Assembly (NCBI RefSeq): GCF_016031655.1
Contig: NZ_JACCHQ010000003.1
Location: forward strand, 248,001-312,000
From: Bradyrhizobium glycinis
GTDB taxonomy: Bacteria > Pseudomonadota > Alphaproteobacteria > Rhizobiales > Xanthobacteraceae
Direction of reading: 5' to 3'
Length of the DNA: 64,000 nucleotides
Part shown: piece by piece, positions 7,311-15,721 of the stretch
Position numbering within the stretch: position 1 is the first letter of the stretch
How the letters are laid out: each line of letters begins with the position of its first letter
Program-made: the position numbers and the translations under genes
Notes under the pieces: generated by a model
The model's database searches: none
The model's input: only the letters and a program-made list of their open reading frames with translations
Told to the model about the DNA's origin: nothing

Positions 7311-7593
7311 GATCATCCCCGTTCTTTCATCACGACACTCGGGAAACAACGTGGCGTGAATTGGGTTGCTCCGCGGCGATGCCGGAACGTTGATCGTTCG
7401 TTACTGTGACGGGGTGGCAACAACGCGATTTTGTTCCATCACGCGCCCTGCCCCAACCGTCTTTGTCGCGAGCGCAAGACCCGCCGTAACGATTCGTCGC
7501 AAGTCGAAGCCACCCCGTTCAAAGCTCGCCGAAATGTGATCCAGCGGCTCCGGCTCTTCTGTCTAGCACCGGGCGATGAAGGCTGCCTTTGCG

Positions 7594-8016
7594 CTACCGC
7601 GTCATCTTTTCCAGTTCCGGAAACGGTGCGTAAACCGCACCGGCGCAGAGATCGCTGGTCTGATCGACCACGCGGTCCGCCCGGCCGTTGACGAAGATGA
7701 CGGCCCGCTCGCGCATGCCCTTGTAGCTCCCATCCGTCTCGCGCGGGATGAAGTGCAGGCAGCTGACGTAGAACTGCCGGCCGCCGACCTCGCGCTGCAC
7801 CGGCTCGGCCATGCCGGCATTGCGCACGCCGACCGGATTGTTGAGATAGGCCCGCATCAAGGCCAGCGTGTCGCTTCGGAAGTTGTCGGGAAACGGCTGC
7901 GGCCCGCCGGCCTGGGTCCCGCCCATGAAAGTCGGACGGTCACTGTCGCTGCCGAAACATGCCGCAAGCACCAGCGGCACCGCCAGGATCATTGCACATC
8001 TCACCAATCGCCCCAC
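7594..8016 (-). CDS. exported lipoprotein, unknown function
   Basis: 140-residue lipoprotein: a basic n-region (GRLVRC), a hydrophobic core and a lipobox LAAC with the lipidated cysteine at residue 20, followed by a polar linker. The mature domain contains REVGGRQFYVSCLHFIPR and AVIFVNGRADRVVDQ, suggesting a small beta-rich fold with two further cysteines. GTG at 8016 (GGAG upstream) gives the standard charged signal peptide; an ATG at 7992 is an alternative. After lipobox cleavage the residue at +2 is Phe, so outer-membrane sorting is likely. No known activity. Confidence 0.8.
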   Translation of the reverse strand: MGRLVRCAMILAVPLVLAACFGSDSDRPTFMGGTQAGGPQPFPDNFRSDTLALMRAYLNNPVGVRNAGMAEPVQREVGGRQFYVSCLHFIPRETDGSYKGMRERAVIFVNGRADRVVDQTSDLCAGAVYAPFPELEKMTR

Positions 8017-8221
8017 AGGCCCCGCTCTCCGCTCGAACAGATCAGGAGACGTTGTAGCCCCAAGCCTGGATGAAGGGAATTCGCTTGCAGAGGCTTAAAA
8101 CAGCGCACCGGCCAGCCGCCGACACCTCGGGCTTCCGCACGAGGCGCGGCAACGGGCCAGGCCTGACGTCCGCGCGCGGCGGCGGGGCAATGCCAGGGAT
8201 GCCGCCGCGCGGGATCAGTCG

Positions 8222-8605
8222 TCAGTTGCGCTTATCAGACGTCGCGGGCTTGGTCGCATCCGGCTGCGCCTTCTGCGACTCCTTGGCCGTGACCTGCTTG
8301 TCGTGATGGCGATGCTTGCGCACGGTCTTGTGCTGGTCGGTGTTGACCGCGGCGTTCGCGTCCATCGCCTTCGACTTGCCATCCACCTTGGCGTCCGCCT
8401 TGACGTTGGGAGCCTTCACGTCCGTGGTCTTGGCGTCGGCCTTGACGCCGGCTTCCGGTTTCGCGGGAGTGGTCGCCGCCTTGGTCTGGCTCTGGTCGGC
8501 CTTGATCACCGGCGCGGTCGTGGTGGTCTTGCCGGCCTCGGCGGCCAACGCCGGGGCTGCGATCACGGAGGTTGCGAGCAAGGCTGCAGAAATGGTCTTC
8601 AACAT
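8222..8605 (-). CDS. exported Lys/Ala/Thr-rich repetitive protein
   Basis: 127 aa. A signal peptide (about 1-22, ALAAEA) precedes a low-complexity, disordered, strongly basic chain of K-A-D/T units (VKADAKTTDVKAPNVKADAK) and a histidine cluster (RKHRHHDK) near the C-terminus. GAGGAG lies just upstream of the ATG. The composition suggests a periplasmic metal- or polyanion-binding protein, but that is inference. The divergent TPR gene begins 250 bases away. Confidence 0.75.
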   Translation of the reverse strand: MLKTISAALLATSVIAAPALAAEAGKTTTTAPVIKADQSQTKAATTPAKPEAGVKADAKTTDVKAPNVKADAKVDGKSKAMDANAAVNTDQHKTVRKHRHHDKQVTAKESQKAQPDATKPATSDKRN

Positions 8606-8855
8606 GGTGGTCTCCTCTTGGAAGGATCATTAGGCGGCGCCCTCTCGCCTACCCGTTGATCGTGGGGAGGAGCCTAGGCGAGGGGCACTGAACCCAATCT
8701 GAAGTCCTCTGCAGGCTTCCGTTCATCTCGATGACAAGTTTGTCATCCGCGGCTGGGCGAATAGGTCGTGCGGCGCCGGAATGTTTTTGCCCGAGAGGTG
8801 TTCCGGTCTTCGGGCAATCGTGTAGGATCGCCACGTTCCATACCGGAGAACTTAG

Positions 8856-9398
8856 ATGCGCAAACTCTCAATGCTCGTTGTGCCGGGACTCGTCGCCGTG
8901 ACACTGGCGGCCGCGCCGGTGCTGTCCAGCGCGTACGCCGCGGGCGGCGACGACCCTTCGTCGCCGCCGAAATCGGACACCTCGACCAAGAAGGGCAAGA
9001 AGAAGAGCTCTTCCGTCAGCGACCCCAAGTTCCTCGCGGCCTACCGCACCGCCTATGCCGCGATCTACGACAAGCATGATTACACGGGCGCGATCGACCA
9101 GCTGAAGTCACTCAAGCGCGACGACGTCGCCGACGTCGCCAACCTGATCGGTTACTCCTATCGCAAGCTCGGCGACTACCAATCGTCGAAGGTCTATTAT
9201 GAGCTGGCGCTGAAGGATGATCCGAACCACATCCGCACCTGGCAATATTACGGCCTCTGGCAGCTCGAGCAGGGCAACCGCGAGCAGGCGCAATATCACC
9301 TGAACAAGATCGCCTCGCTCGCCGGCACCGGCAGCTCGGAATATCGCTCTCTGGCCGAAGCGCTCGACAAGCCAACCGGTGCGGCGCTCGTCTACTGA
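8856..9398 (+). CDS. exported tetratricopeptide-repeat protein
   Basis: 180 aa. A signal peptide (about 1-28, SSAYAAGG) and a Ser/Lys linker (about 30-55) precede two to three TPR-like helical hairpins: AYRTAYAAIYDKHDYTGAID, NLIGYSYRKLGDYQSSKVYY, WQYYGLWQLEQGNREQAQYH. TPR units bind other proteins, so a periplasmic scaffold is likely (family knowledge). The ATG at 8856 follows GGAGAAC. It is followed by a clear intrinsic terminator and is probably monocistronic. Confidence 0.88.
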   Translation: MRKLSMLVVPGLVAVTLAAAPVLSSAYAAGGDDPSSPPKSDTSTKKGKKKSSSVSDPKFLAAYRTAYAAIYDKHDYTGAIDQLKSLKRDDVADVANLIGYSYRKLGDYQSSKVYYELALKDDPNHIRTWQYYGLWQLEQGNREQAQYHLNKIASLAGTGSSEYRSLAEALDKPTGAALVY

Positions 9399-9427
9399 AG
9401 GCATCGCATCTTCGAACGACGCGAAAT

Positions 9428-9460
9428 GGGCACGACCTTTCAGGTTGTGCCCGTTCTGCT
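9428..9460 (+). terminator. intrinsic terminator of the TPR gene
   Basis: 10-bp stem GGGCACGACC (9428-9437) / GGTTGTGCCC (9443-9452) with loop TTTCA, followed by the T-rich GTTCTGCTT. It starts 29 bases after the TPR stop codon. Confidence 0.75.
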
Positions 9461-9508
9461 TTCTCGGCTAGCCTCGCGCACCGACCTCCCTCGCAAACCG
9501 GTAGCGCA

Positions 9509-10897
9509 ATGGACACGTGGCTGCGATCCGCGATCGACTACATCGGCTCCTGGATCGAATACCAACTGACGACGATCCAGCAGCCGGGCGTCATCGTGGC
9601 TTTCGCCCATCGCGGCGAGGTCGTCGCCGAGCATGCGTTCGGCCTCGCCAATCTCGACACCGGCGAGAAGCTCACCCCGCGTCATCGCTTCCGCATCGCC
9701 TCGCACTCCAAGAGCTTTACCTCGGCCGGCATCATGAAGCTGCGCGAGCAGGGCAAGCTCCGGCTCGACGACTGTGTCGGCCAATATGTCGCCGGCCTCG
9801 ATCGGCGCGTGGCCGAGACGACCATCGCGCAAGTGCTGTCGCACAGCGCGGGGCTGACGCGCGACGGCGCCGATTCCGGCCAGTTCATCGACAGCCGCCC
9901 CTATCTCGACGCGAAGGAGCTGCTTGGGGAATTGAAGCTGCCGACCGCGATCGAGCCCGGCACACGCTTCAAATATTCCAATCACGGCTTTGGCCTGCTC
10001 GGCCTCGTGATCGAGGCTGTTGCGAAGGAGCCCTACTCCGTCTGGATCAAGCGCGAGATCATTGCACCGGCCGGCCTGCGCGAGACGGAGCCGGACACAC
10101 CGCTTCCCAAGGGCGCAGCGTTCGCGCGCGGCCACACGCGAAAGGTGCCGTTTGGCGAGCGCTGTGTGATCCCGGGTGACAATCCCGCACACGCAATGGC
10201 ATCTGCCGCAGGCTTCGTCGCCACCGCCGCCGACACCGCCCGCTTCTTCGCACAGCTGGCGCCCAATGCGAAGAAGAGCGTGCTGTCAGTCGCGAGCCGC
10301 CGCGAGATGACGCGAAACCATTGGCGCATCCCGCAGAGCTTCGAGGCCCATTATGGCTTGGGCGTCAATGCCGGCAAGACCGATGGCTGGGACTGGTTCG
10401 GCCATGGCGGCGGTTTCCAGGGCTATATCTCGCGGACCTGCTCCATTCCCGCTTGCGAGCTTGCAATCAGCATCCTCAGCAACTCGATCGACGGCGCGGC
10501 GCCGTTCTGGATGGACGGCGCGATGCAGATCCTGCGCGTCTTCCAGACCCGCGGCGCACCCGACCGGCGCGTGCGCGACTGGACCGGTCGCTGGTGGACG
10601 ATCTGGGGCGCGACCGATCTCGTCCCCGCAGGCAACCGCGTGCTCGTCGCCAACCCGCAGTTCAACAACCCGTTCATGGATGCCGCCGAGATCGAAGTGA
10701 CCGGCCGCGACACCGGCAAGCTCGCCTGGGCTGCCGGCTATTCCAGCCACGGCGAGCCGGTGCGCCGCATCCGTGACAAGCGCGGCAAGATCAGCGACAT
10801 CTGGATCGCCGGCGCGAACGTGAAGCCGGAAAAAGTCGTCGCACGCGAGATCGCGCGCCGGTATCCGCCGCGCAAGCGCCGGCCTACTCCCGAATGA
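9509..10897 (+). CDS. serine hydrolase, class C beta-lactamase/penicillin-binding-protein family
   Basis: 462-residue member of the beta-lactamase-fold hydrolases (esterases, D-aminopeptidases, PBP4*-like). All three active-site motifs are present: SHSK (S65-K68, nucleophile and general base), YSN (Y156-N158) and HGG (H299-G301). A C-terminal beta-rich domain (about 355-455) resembles those of D-aminopeptidase-like proteins. No signal peptide is apparent, so it may be cytoplasmic. Substrate unknown; not a good candidate for an acquired antibiotic lactamase. Its last 14 bases overlap the convergent S10 peptidase gene. Confidence 0.9.
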   Translation: MDTWLRSAIDYIGSWIEYQLTTIQQPGVIVAFAHRGEVVAEHAFGLANLDTGEKLTPRHRFRIASHSKSFTSAGIMKLREQGKLRLDDCVGQYVAGLDRRVAETTIAQVLSHSAGLTRDGADSGQFIDSRPYLDAKELLGELKLPTAIEPGTRFKYSNHGFGLLGLVIEAVAKEPYSVWIKREIIAPAGLRETEPDTPLPKGAAFARGHTRKVPFGERCVIPGDNPAHAMASAAGFVATAADTARFFAQLAPNAKKSVLSVASRREMTRNHWRIPQSFEAHYGLGVNAGKTDGWDWFGHGGGFQGYISRTCSIPACELAISILSNSIDGAAPFWMDGAMQILRVFQTRGAPDRRVRDWTGRWWTIWGATDLVPAGNRVLVANPQFNNPFMDAAEIEVTGRDTGKLAWAAGYSSHGEPVRRIRDKRGKISDIWIAGANVKPEKVVAREIARRYPPRKRRPTPE

Positions 10898-12443
10898 GCG
10901 CCTCGACCTCGCTTCGGAACGCCTGCCGCGACCCGTCGCGCGAATAGAACATGTGGCCGCCGGGATAGACGACGAACTTCACTCGCTGCGTCACGAAGGC
11001 CGGCAGCTGGTCGAGCACCCGCCTCGTTCCGAAATAGGGCGTGGCGAGGTCGAACAGGCCATGCGTGACCAGCACGTTCAGCTTCGCATCGGTGGCGAGG
11101 ATCTGGCGCAGCTCGGAGACCGATTGCGGCGGGTTGATGCCGCGGCCGAAATCCCAGTGACCTTCGACGGCGCCGTTCAGGACTTCATAGGAGCCGTCGG
11201 GCCGCCAGTTGAGCTTGCGCGAGAGCACGTCGACCGCGGCGCTCGTCAGCGGTGCCTGGAGCGCATCGCCGGAGGGATCGCCGAATCGCGAGCTGCTTGA
11301 ATCGGGATAGGGATCGAAGCCGCGCACCGAGGCATCGTAGCGTCCGGTCACCTTGCCGTTCTTGCGGTCGAATTCACGACGGAATTCACCAACGTCGAAG
11401 CGGCCGGCGAGGCGGCGGCTCACCGCCTGGTCGATGCCGGTGAGCTCGGCGACCTTGTCGGCCAGACGCGTCGTTGCCTCCTTGTCCGCCTCGCCCTTGA
11501 CGAGGTCGGTCAGGAATTCGCCGCGCGCGTAAGCCTCGACGTCGGCGAGGTCGGTGCGCTTGACCGGACGTTTGGCTTCGCGCGCCACCGCCACATAGCT
11601 CGGCAACGTCGCGACATATTGCAGGAGGCTCGTGCCGGTGAACTCGCGGAAATCCAAGAGCGGCGAGACCAGGATCAATCCCCTGACGCCGACGCCGTGC
11701 TGGAGCTGCAACTGGCGCACGACCTTGGGGCCGCGAATGCCGCCATAGCTTTCGCCGGCGACGTATTTCGGCGAGGTCAGCCGCTCGTGCTTTTCGAGCC
11801 AACGTCGGATCACGAGCGCGATCGAGTTGGCGTCGCCGTCGACGGAGTAGAACGATTTGCGCGCGTCCTCGCCGCTTGCGACGAACCGGCTGTAGCCGGT
11901 GCTGACGGGGTCGACGAAGACGAGATCGGTGAAGTCGAGCCAGGTCTCCGCGTTGGGCTTCACCTCGGGCGAGGCCGACGGCGACAGGGCCTCGCCATCG
12001 AGCGGCAACCGCCACGGCCCGGCGGCGCCGAACTGAAGCCAGGCCGAGGACGCGCCGGGCCCGCCGTTGAACAGGAACGTCACCGGACGCGTGGTGCGCT
12101 CGGCACCGTCGAGCTGGTAGGACGTATAGGCGATGTCGGCCAACGGCTCGCCTTTGCCATCGAACACGCGGATCGAGCCGGCAGTGGCTGTGAAGTTGAG
12201 GGTCCGGCCGGGCAGATCGAGCGTCTGCTTCGTGGTCGAATCCGGCGGCAGACGGTGCGGCTCGGCCGCGGACGACGACGTCTGCGGCGCGCCTTGCGCG
12301 CCACCGCCGCGCCCCCCCTTCTGTCCGGCCGGCGCGGCCGCCTCGGAGCGCGGCTGCGGTTCATCCGCATGCGCAAAGCCAGCGAACGCGACCAACGCGA
12401 GTGCCAGACCTAAGCGACGCAGCGCCGATCGACGCATGACCAT
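10884..12443 (-). CDS. exported serine carboxypeptidase, peptidase family S10
   Basis: 519 aa, alpha/beta-hydrolase-fold carboxypeptidase of family S10, releasing C-terminal residues from peptides, probably in the periplasm. Signal peptide about 1-26 (FAGFAHADE), then a Gly/Ala-rich linker. Catalytic triad motifs are visible: GESYGG with Ser232, HGLFDLATPYFGT carrying the Asp, and YPGGHMFY carrying the His. The oxyanion and substrate motif FLFNGGPGASSAW is intact. Bacterial S10 proteins of this type are common in Bradyrhizobium. It has a 14-base tail-to-tail overlap with the hydrolase 9509-10897. Substrate unknown. Confidence 0.92.
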   Translation of the reverse strand: MVMRRSALRRLGLALALVAFAGFAHADEPQPRSEAAAPAGQKGGRGGGAQGAPQTSSSAAEPHRLPPDSTTKQTLDLPGRTLNFTATAGSIRVFDGKGEPLADIAYTSYQLDGAERTTRPVTFLFNGGPGASSAWLQFGAAGPWRLPLDGEALSPSASPEVKPNAETWLDFTDLVFVDPVSTGYSRFVASGEDARKSFYSVDGDANSIALVIRRWLEKHERLTSPKYVAGESYGGIRGPKVVRQLQLQHGVGVRGLILVSPLLDFREFTGTSLLQYVATLPSYVAVAREAKRPVKRTDLADVEAYARGEFLTDLVKGEADKEATTRLADKVAELTGIDQAVSRRLAGRFDVGEFRREFDRKNGKVTGRYDASVRGFDPYPDSSSSRFGDPSGDALQAPLTSAAVDVLSRKLNWRPDGSYEVLNGAVEGHWDFGRGINPPQSVSELRQILATDAKLNVLVTHGLFDLATPYFGTRRVLDQLPAFVTQRVKFVVYPGGHMFYSRDGSRQAFRSEVEALIRE

Positions 12444-12534
12444 GACAGCTCTCCGTGTTCGGCGGAGCTCGACCGCGGCCCCGATCGCACGGGAGACCCT
12501 AGCCGGAAATTGCGACGCTTTGGGAATCGGAGCC

Positions 12535-12798
12535 CTAAAAGCCGATGCCGAGTATCAACACGAAATCGCGACGACACCAGAACCCGCGGCAGGAAGTATC
12601 CGTCGTTACCGAAGCAACATGAGTCGGCGGGCGGACGCGCACGATGGCCGACCGGGCGGCATGCAAGGCCCGATGCCCCGACGCGAAGGGTCTCGCGATG
12701 CGTCCCTCGCCTTGCTCGGCAGCAGCAGGCGCAGCCGCAGAAATCGTGACCGCCGCCGATGCGGCCGCAGCAAGCATTAGCGAATGAAACCGATTCAT
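12535..12798 (-). CDS. small exported basic protein
   Basis: 87 aa: signal peptide 1-27 (LAAAASAAVTISAAAPAAAE) followed by a basic chain and a C-terminal CRGFWCRRDFVLILGIGF, a Cys-x4-Cys pair next to a hydrophobic end. GGAG lies 7 bases upstream of the ATG at 12798. Without domain matches this is a hypothetical secreted peptide. It lies between two exported proteases on the same strand, so it may be co-expressed with the caspase-like gene upstream (59 bases away). Confidence 0.6.
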   Translation of the reverse strand: MNRFHSLMLAAAASAAVTISAAAPAAAEQGEGRIARPFASGHRALHAARSAIVRVRPPTHVASVTTDTSCRGFWCRRDFVLILGIGF

Positions 12799-12857
12799 GT
12801 CCCGCTCCGTCCCTCGCCCCGATACCAGCCAGCTAACGCCGCCGGCCGCCGATCGTT

Positions 12858-15350
12858 TCAGAACCCGACGCCGATCATCGTGCTATGACCGCCGCCACCA
12901 CTCACGATGCTCGGACGTGCGACAGCCTGCTGCCGGGCACGCGGCGCATCATTCTCGGGCCTCGCACGCCTGACCGGCTCGCGGTCAGCTTCGCGGCTCG
13001 TCTGCTTGCGGCGCGGCTTGTCCTCGTCCTCGTTCTTGCGCGAGGCGGTTGCGGCCGGCGCCGGTTTGTCATTGGCGACGCAGAGGTCGCCCTTCAGCGT
13101 TTCGTCGCCCTTGCACTGGATCGGGCAGACGCGCGTGGCGCGCTTGGCGAGCTCTCCGACCAGATCCTGAGTCACGCTGATCTTGTCGGCCTCTGCCGGC
13201 TGGCCGCCGATGGCCAGATAGCGGACGAGCGCGGCTTTGGTCGGCTCGCTCAGCTTGCCGTCGGGCTTGCCGGTCAGACATCCCAGTCGGACCAGTTCGG
13301 TCTGCGCCGAAGTGACGAGCTGAGGCGAGTTCGGCTGGGTCGCAGCCCGCTTGGCGGCCTCTGCATTGAAACGGTCGATCGCGGCGACGACGAGCGGCCC
13401 GAGGCGGTCGCAGGTGACCGTTCTGGAGAATGCCTTGAGGTCGTCGATGCCCGTGCCCTCGCTGCCCTTGGCGACGATCGCGTCGAGCTTGCCCTGCTGG
13501 TCTTTGCAGGCGGCTTCCCTGGACGCGGCGAGCTCGGCCGCCTTGCGCGCCTCCTCGGCCTCCTTCGCCTGCTTCTCGGCCGCCGCCTTCGCGGCAGCGG
13601 CCGCGGCTGCCGCACGATCGCGCTCGGCCTGCTCGGCCTTCTGCCTGGCTTCCTGCGCCTTGCGCTCCGCCTCGGCCGCCTTGGCGAGGCGATCTGCTTC
13701 GGCGGCTGCGGCGCGGCGTTCGTCCTCCAGACGCTTCTTCTCGGCTGCGCTGGCCTCCTTGGCGGCGGCGATCTCGGCCTTCTTGCGCGCATCCTCCGCA
13801 TCGCGTGCCTGCTTCTCCGCGGCGGCCTTTGCTGCAGCAGCCTCCGCCGCAATCCGGTCGCGCTCGGCCTGCTCGGCCTTCTGCCTAGCTTCCTGCGCCT
13901 TGCGCTCCGCCTCGGCCGCTTTGGCAAGGCGCTCGGCTTCGGCTGCAGCGGCGCGGCGTTCATCGTCCTGGCGCTTCTTCTCTGCGGCAGCGGCGGCCGC
14001 AGCCGCCCTCGCCTTCTCGGCCGCCTCAGCTTCGCGGGCGCGGCGCTCGTCGTCCTCGCGCTTCTTCTGTGCGGCAAGCTCGGCCTTCTCCGCGTCCGCC
14101 TTGCGCTTGGCCTCCTCTGCAGCCTGGCGCGCCGCCTCGCGCTCGGCGCGCGCCTTGTCCTCGCGTTCCTGGATCGCCTGTTTCAAAAGATCAACGCGCT
14201 GCTGGGCGGTGATCGCGAGCGGCGCGTCGGGAAATCGCCTGATGAAACGCTGCAGCACGGGGATGTCGACGCTGTCCTTGATCTTGTCCCATTCGATCTG
14301 TTCGCGGGTGGGCGGCGCATCGCGGCTTGGCGGCGCCGATTGTGGATAGGCGGCAACCTGGATATTGGCCGACGGCGCTTGCGGCTGGCTCGCCAGTGCC
14401 TCGATCTGCGCCCGCGCCAGCTCGGCATAAAATCCGGTCGGATGAGTCGCGAGGAAGACCTCCCATGCCCGCCGCGTGCCGATCTTCTGTACCAGGTCGT
14501 AATCCGCCTTGACGTCACTGACGGGCGCCTCGCGCGGCACGGCCGGCGCCGGCACCAGCGAGATCGTGCCGCCGCCGAGCGCACCGTAAACATATGGCTC
14601 CTGGCGATTGGCCGTCGCCTTCAAGACTTCGTCCCTGACGCGGCCGAAGGCAAGGCGAATGTCGAGACCAGGGACGGGAAGATTCTTGAGGATCGATGTG
14701 GTGAACGGACTGTGATCGCCATCGCCATCATCCGCCGTCGAGCCGGCCTTCGCCGCATAGGCGATCAGCGTATCGGTCATTGTGGGCTCGACCTTGCCGA
14801 GACCGCCACTGACCGCGCGGGTCGGAAGGTTGCGCCGCTCGCGCTTCATCGTGCCGACGAACGGATTGTCGCGGCAAGCATCGAGAATGATCAGACGAAG
14901 CCGCCTTGCGCCATCCGCCGAGGAGACAAGCCGCTCAAGCGGGATGGCCTCGTCGTCGGCGTCGCGGTCGGAAGCCAGCCTCGCATCGACCGGGATGAGA
15001 TAATTGGTGCCGCCGATCTCGAGCCCATGTCCGGCATAATAAACGACCGCGATGTCGGCCTGGTCCGCCGTGGTCTCGAACTTGCGGATCGCGCGCTTGA
15101 ATTCGAGGTTGCCGACATCGTTCAGCGTCTCGACGGTGTCAAAGCCGGCATCGCGGAACATCTTCGCGACCGAGGTGGCGTCGCGCGATGGATTGGGCAA
15201 TTGCGGGACGGAGTGATAGAGCGAGTTACCGACCACCAGCGCCACGCGCCGCTCGGCGAATGCGCAATCGCTCGACAGGACCACGGCCAGGAGGGTCCCG
15301 CCGATCATCGCCATCGCTGCGATCAGACGCCGGAGCATCATAAAATCCAT
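12858..15350 (-). CDS. exported caspase-fold (C14) protein with long coiled coil
   Basis: 830 residues. Signal peptide about 1-32 (VVLSSDCAFAE). The caspase-like domain (about 34-270) has both catalytic elements: YYAGHGLE with His108 and ILDACRDNPF with Cys159, so it should be active. A linker with an LQRF repeat-like helix region (about 330-390) leads into a very long Ala/Lys/Glu coiled coil (about 390-630) built from two near-identical blocks (AEADRLAKAAEAERKAQEAR type). The C-terminal domain (about 640-770) has paired cysteines (TVTCDR, GCLTGKPDGKLSEPTK, VCPIQCKGDE) and looks like a peptidoglycan-binding-like fold. Caspase-fold bacterial proteins cleave after Arg/Lys or act as stress sensors; the substrate is unknown. 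Confidence 0.9.
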   Translation of the reverse strand: MDFMMLRRLIAAMAMIGGTLLAVVLSSDCAFAERRVALVVGNSLYHSVPQLPNPSRDATSVAKMFRDAGFDTVETLNDVGNLEFKRAIRKFETTADQADIAVVYYAGHGLEIGGTNYLIPVDARLASDRDADDEAIPLERLVSSADGARRLRLIILDACRDNPFVGTMKRERRNLPTRAVSGGLGKVEPTMTDTLIAYAAKAGSTADDGDGDHSPFTTSILKNLPVPGLDIRLAFGRVRDEVLKATANRQEPYVYGALGGGTISLVPAPAVPREAPVSDVKADYDLVQKIGTRRAWEVFLATHPTGFYAELARAQIEALASQPQAPSANIQVAAYPQSAPPSRDAPPTREQIEWDKIKDSVDIPVLQRFIRRFPDAPLAITAQQRVDLLKQAIQEREDKARAEREAARQAAEEAKRKADAEKAELAAQKKREDDERRAREAEAAEKARAAAAAAAAEKKRQDDERRAAAAEAERLAKAAEAERKAQEARQKAEQAERDRIAAEAAAAKAAAEKQARDAEDARKKAEIAAAKEASAAEKKRLEDERRAAAAEADRLAKAAEAERKAQEARQKAEQAERDRAAAAAAAAKAAAEKQAKEAEEARKAAELAASREAACKDQQGKLDAIVAKGSEGTGIDDLKAFSRTVTCDRLGPLVVAAIDRFNAEAAKRAATQPNSPQLVTSAQTELVRLGCLTGKPDGKLSEPTKAALVRYLAIGGQPAEADKISVTQDLVGELAKRATRVCPIQCKGDETLKGDLCVANDKPAPAATASRKNEDEDKPRRKQTSREADREPVRRARPENDAPRARQQAVARPSIVSGGGGHSTMIGVGF

Positions 15351-15721
15351 GCCGAGCGTGCGCTAATGCGCCGATCCTGATCCCTTGCAAGGGACTCGGC
15401 ATTCACGCGCTGGCCCGAAATTCGCTAAATCTATTCATGTTTTATCGCCGCAGACCGCCGCGATCAATGCGCCGGAGCGGCTGCTCACAAAAGGTAGTCC
15501 GGGCATCCTGGTCCCTGCGTGATGCACATCACAGCCTGTGGGGCCATGCATGCGACATCCTGCCACATGTGGCGACTCCGGTACAGCCGATTGGAAATCG
15601 GCCGTGGATCACACCGAACTCGCATCGCCACGCTTCCGGTGCAAGCGTTGCTCCTTTAGCTTTGTGTCCGAGTGTTGCTGCGTCTGTTGATTCCTTATTT
15701 TTCGATTGTTGGGGGCTGGGA
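15351..15721. other. 371-base divergent promoter region
   Basis: The spacer between the caspase-like gene (minus) and the double-barrel outer-membrane gene (plus) holds no convincing reading frame. It contains short inverted words (GTGATGCACATCAC at 15519-15532; GCCACATGTGGC at 15562-15573) that could be operator sites, and a T-rich segment (CCTTATTTTTCGATTG) just before the plus-strand gene. Confidence 0.5.

Noticed and set aside
12885..15380. An 831-codon plus-strand open frame opposite the caspase-like gene
   Set aside because: It is the antisense of a GC-rich coiled-coil gene whose codon bias leaves the opposite strand open. It has no domain, an odd composition and no plausible start.
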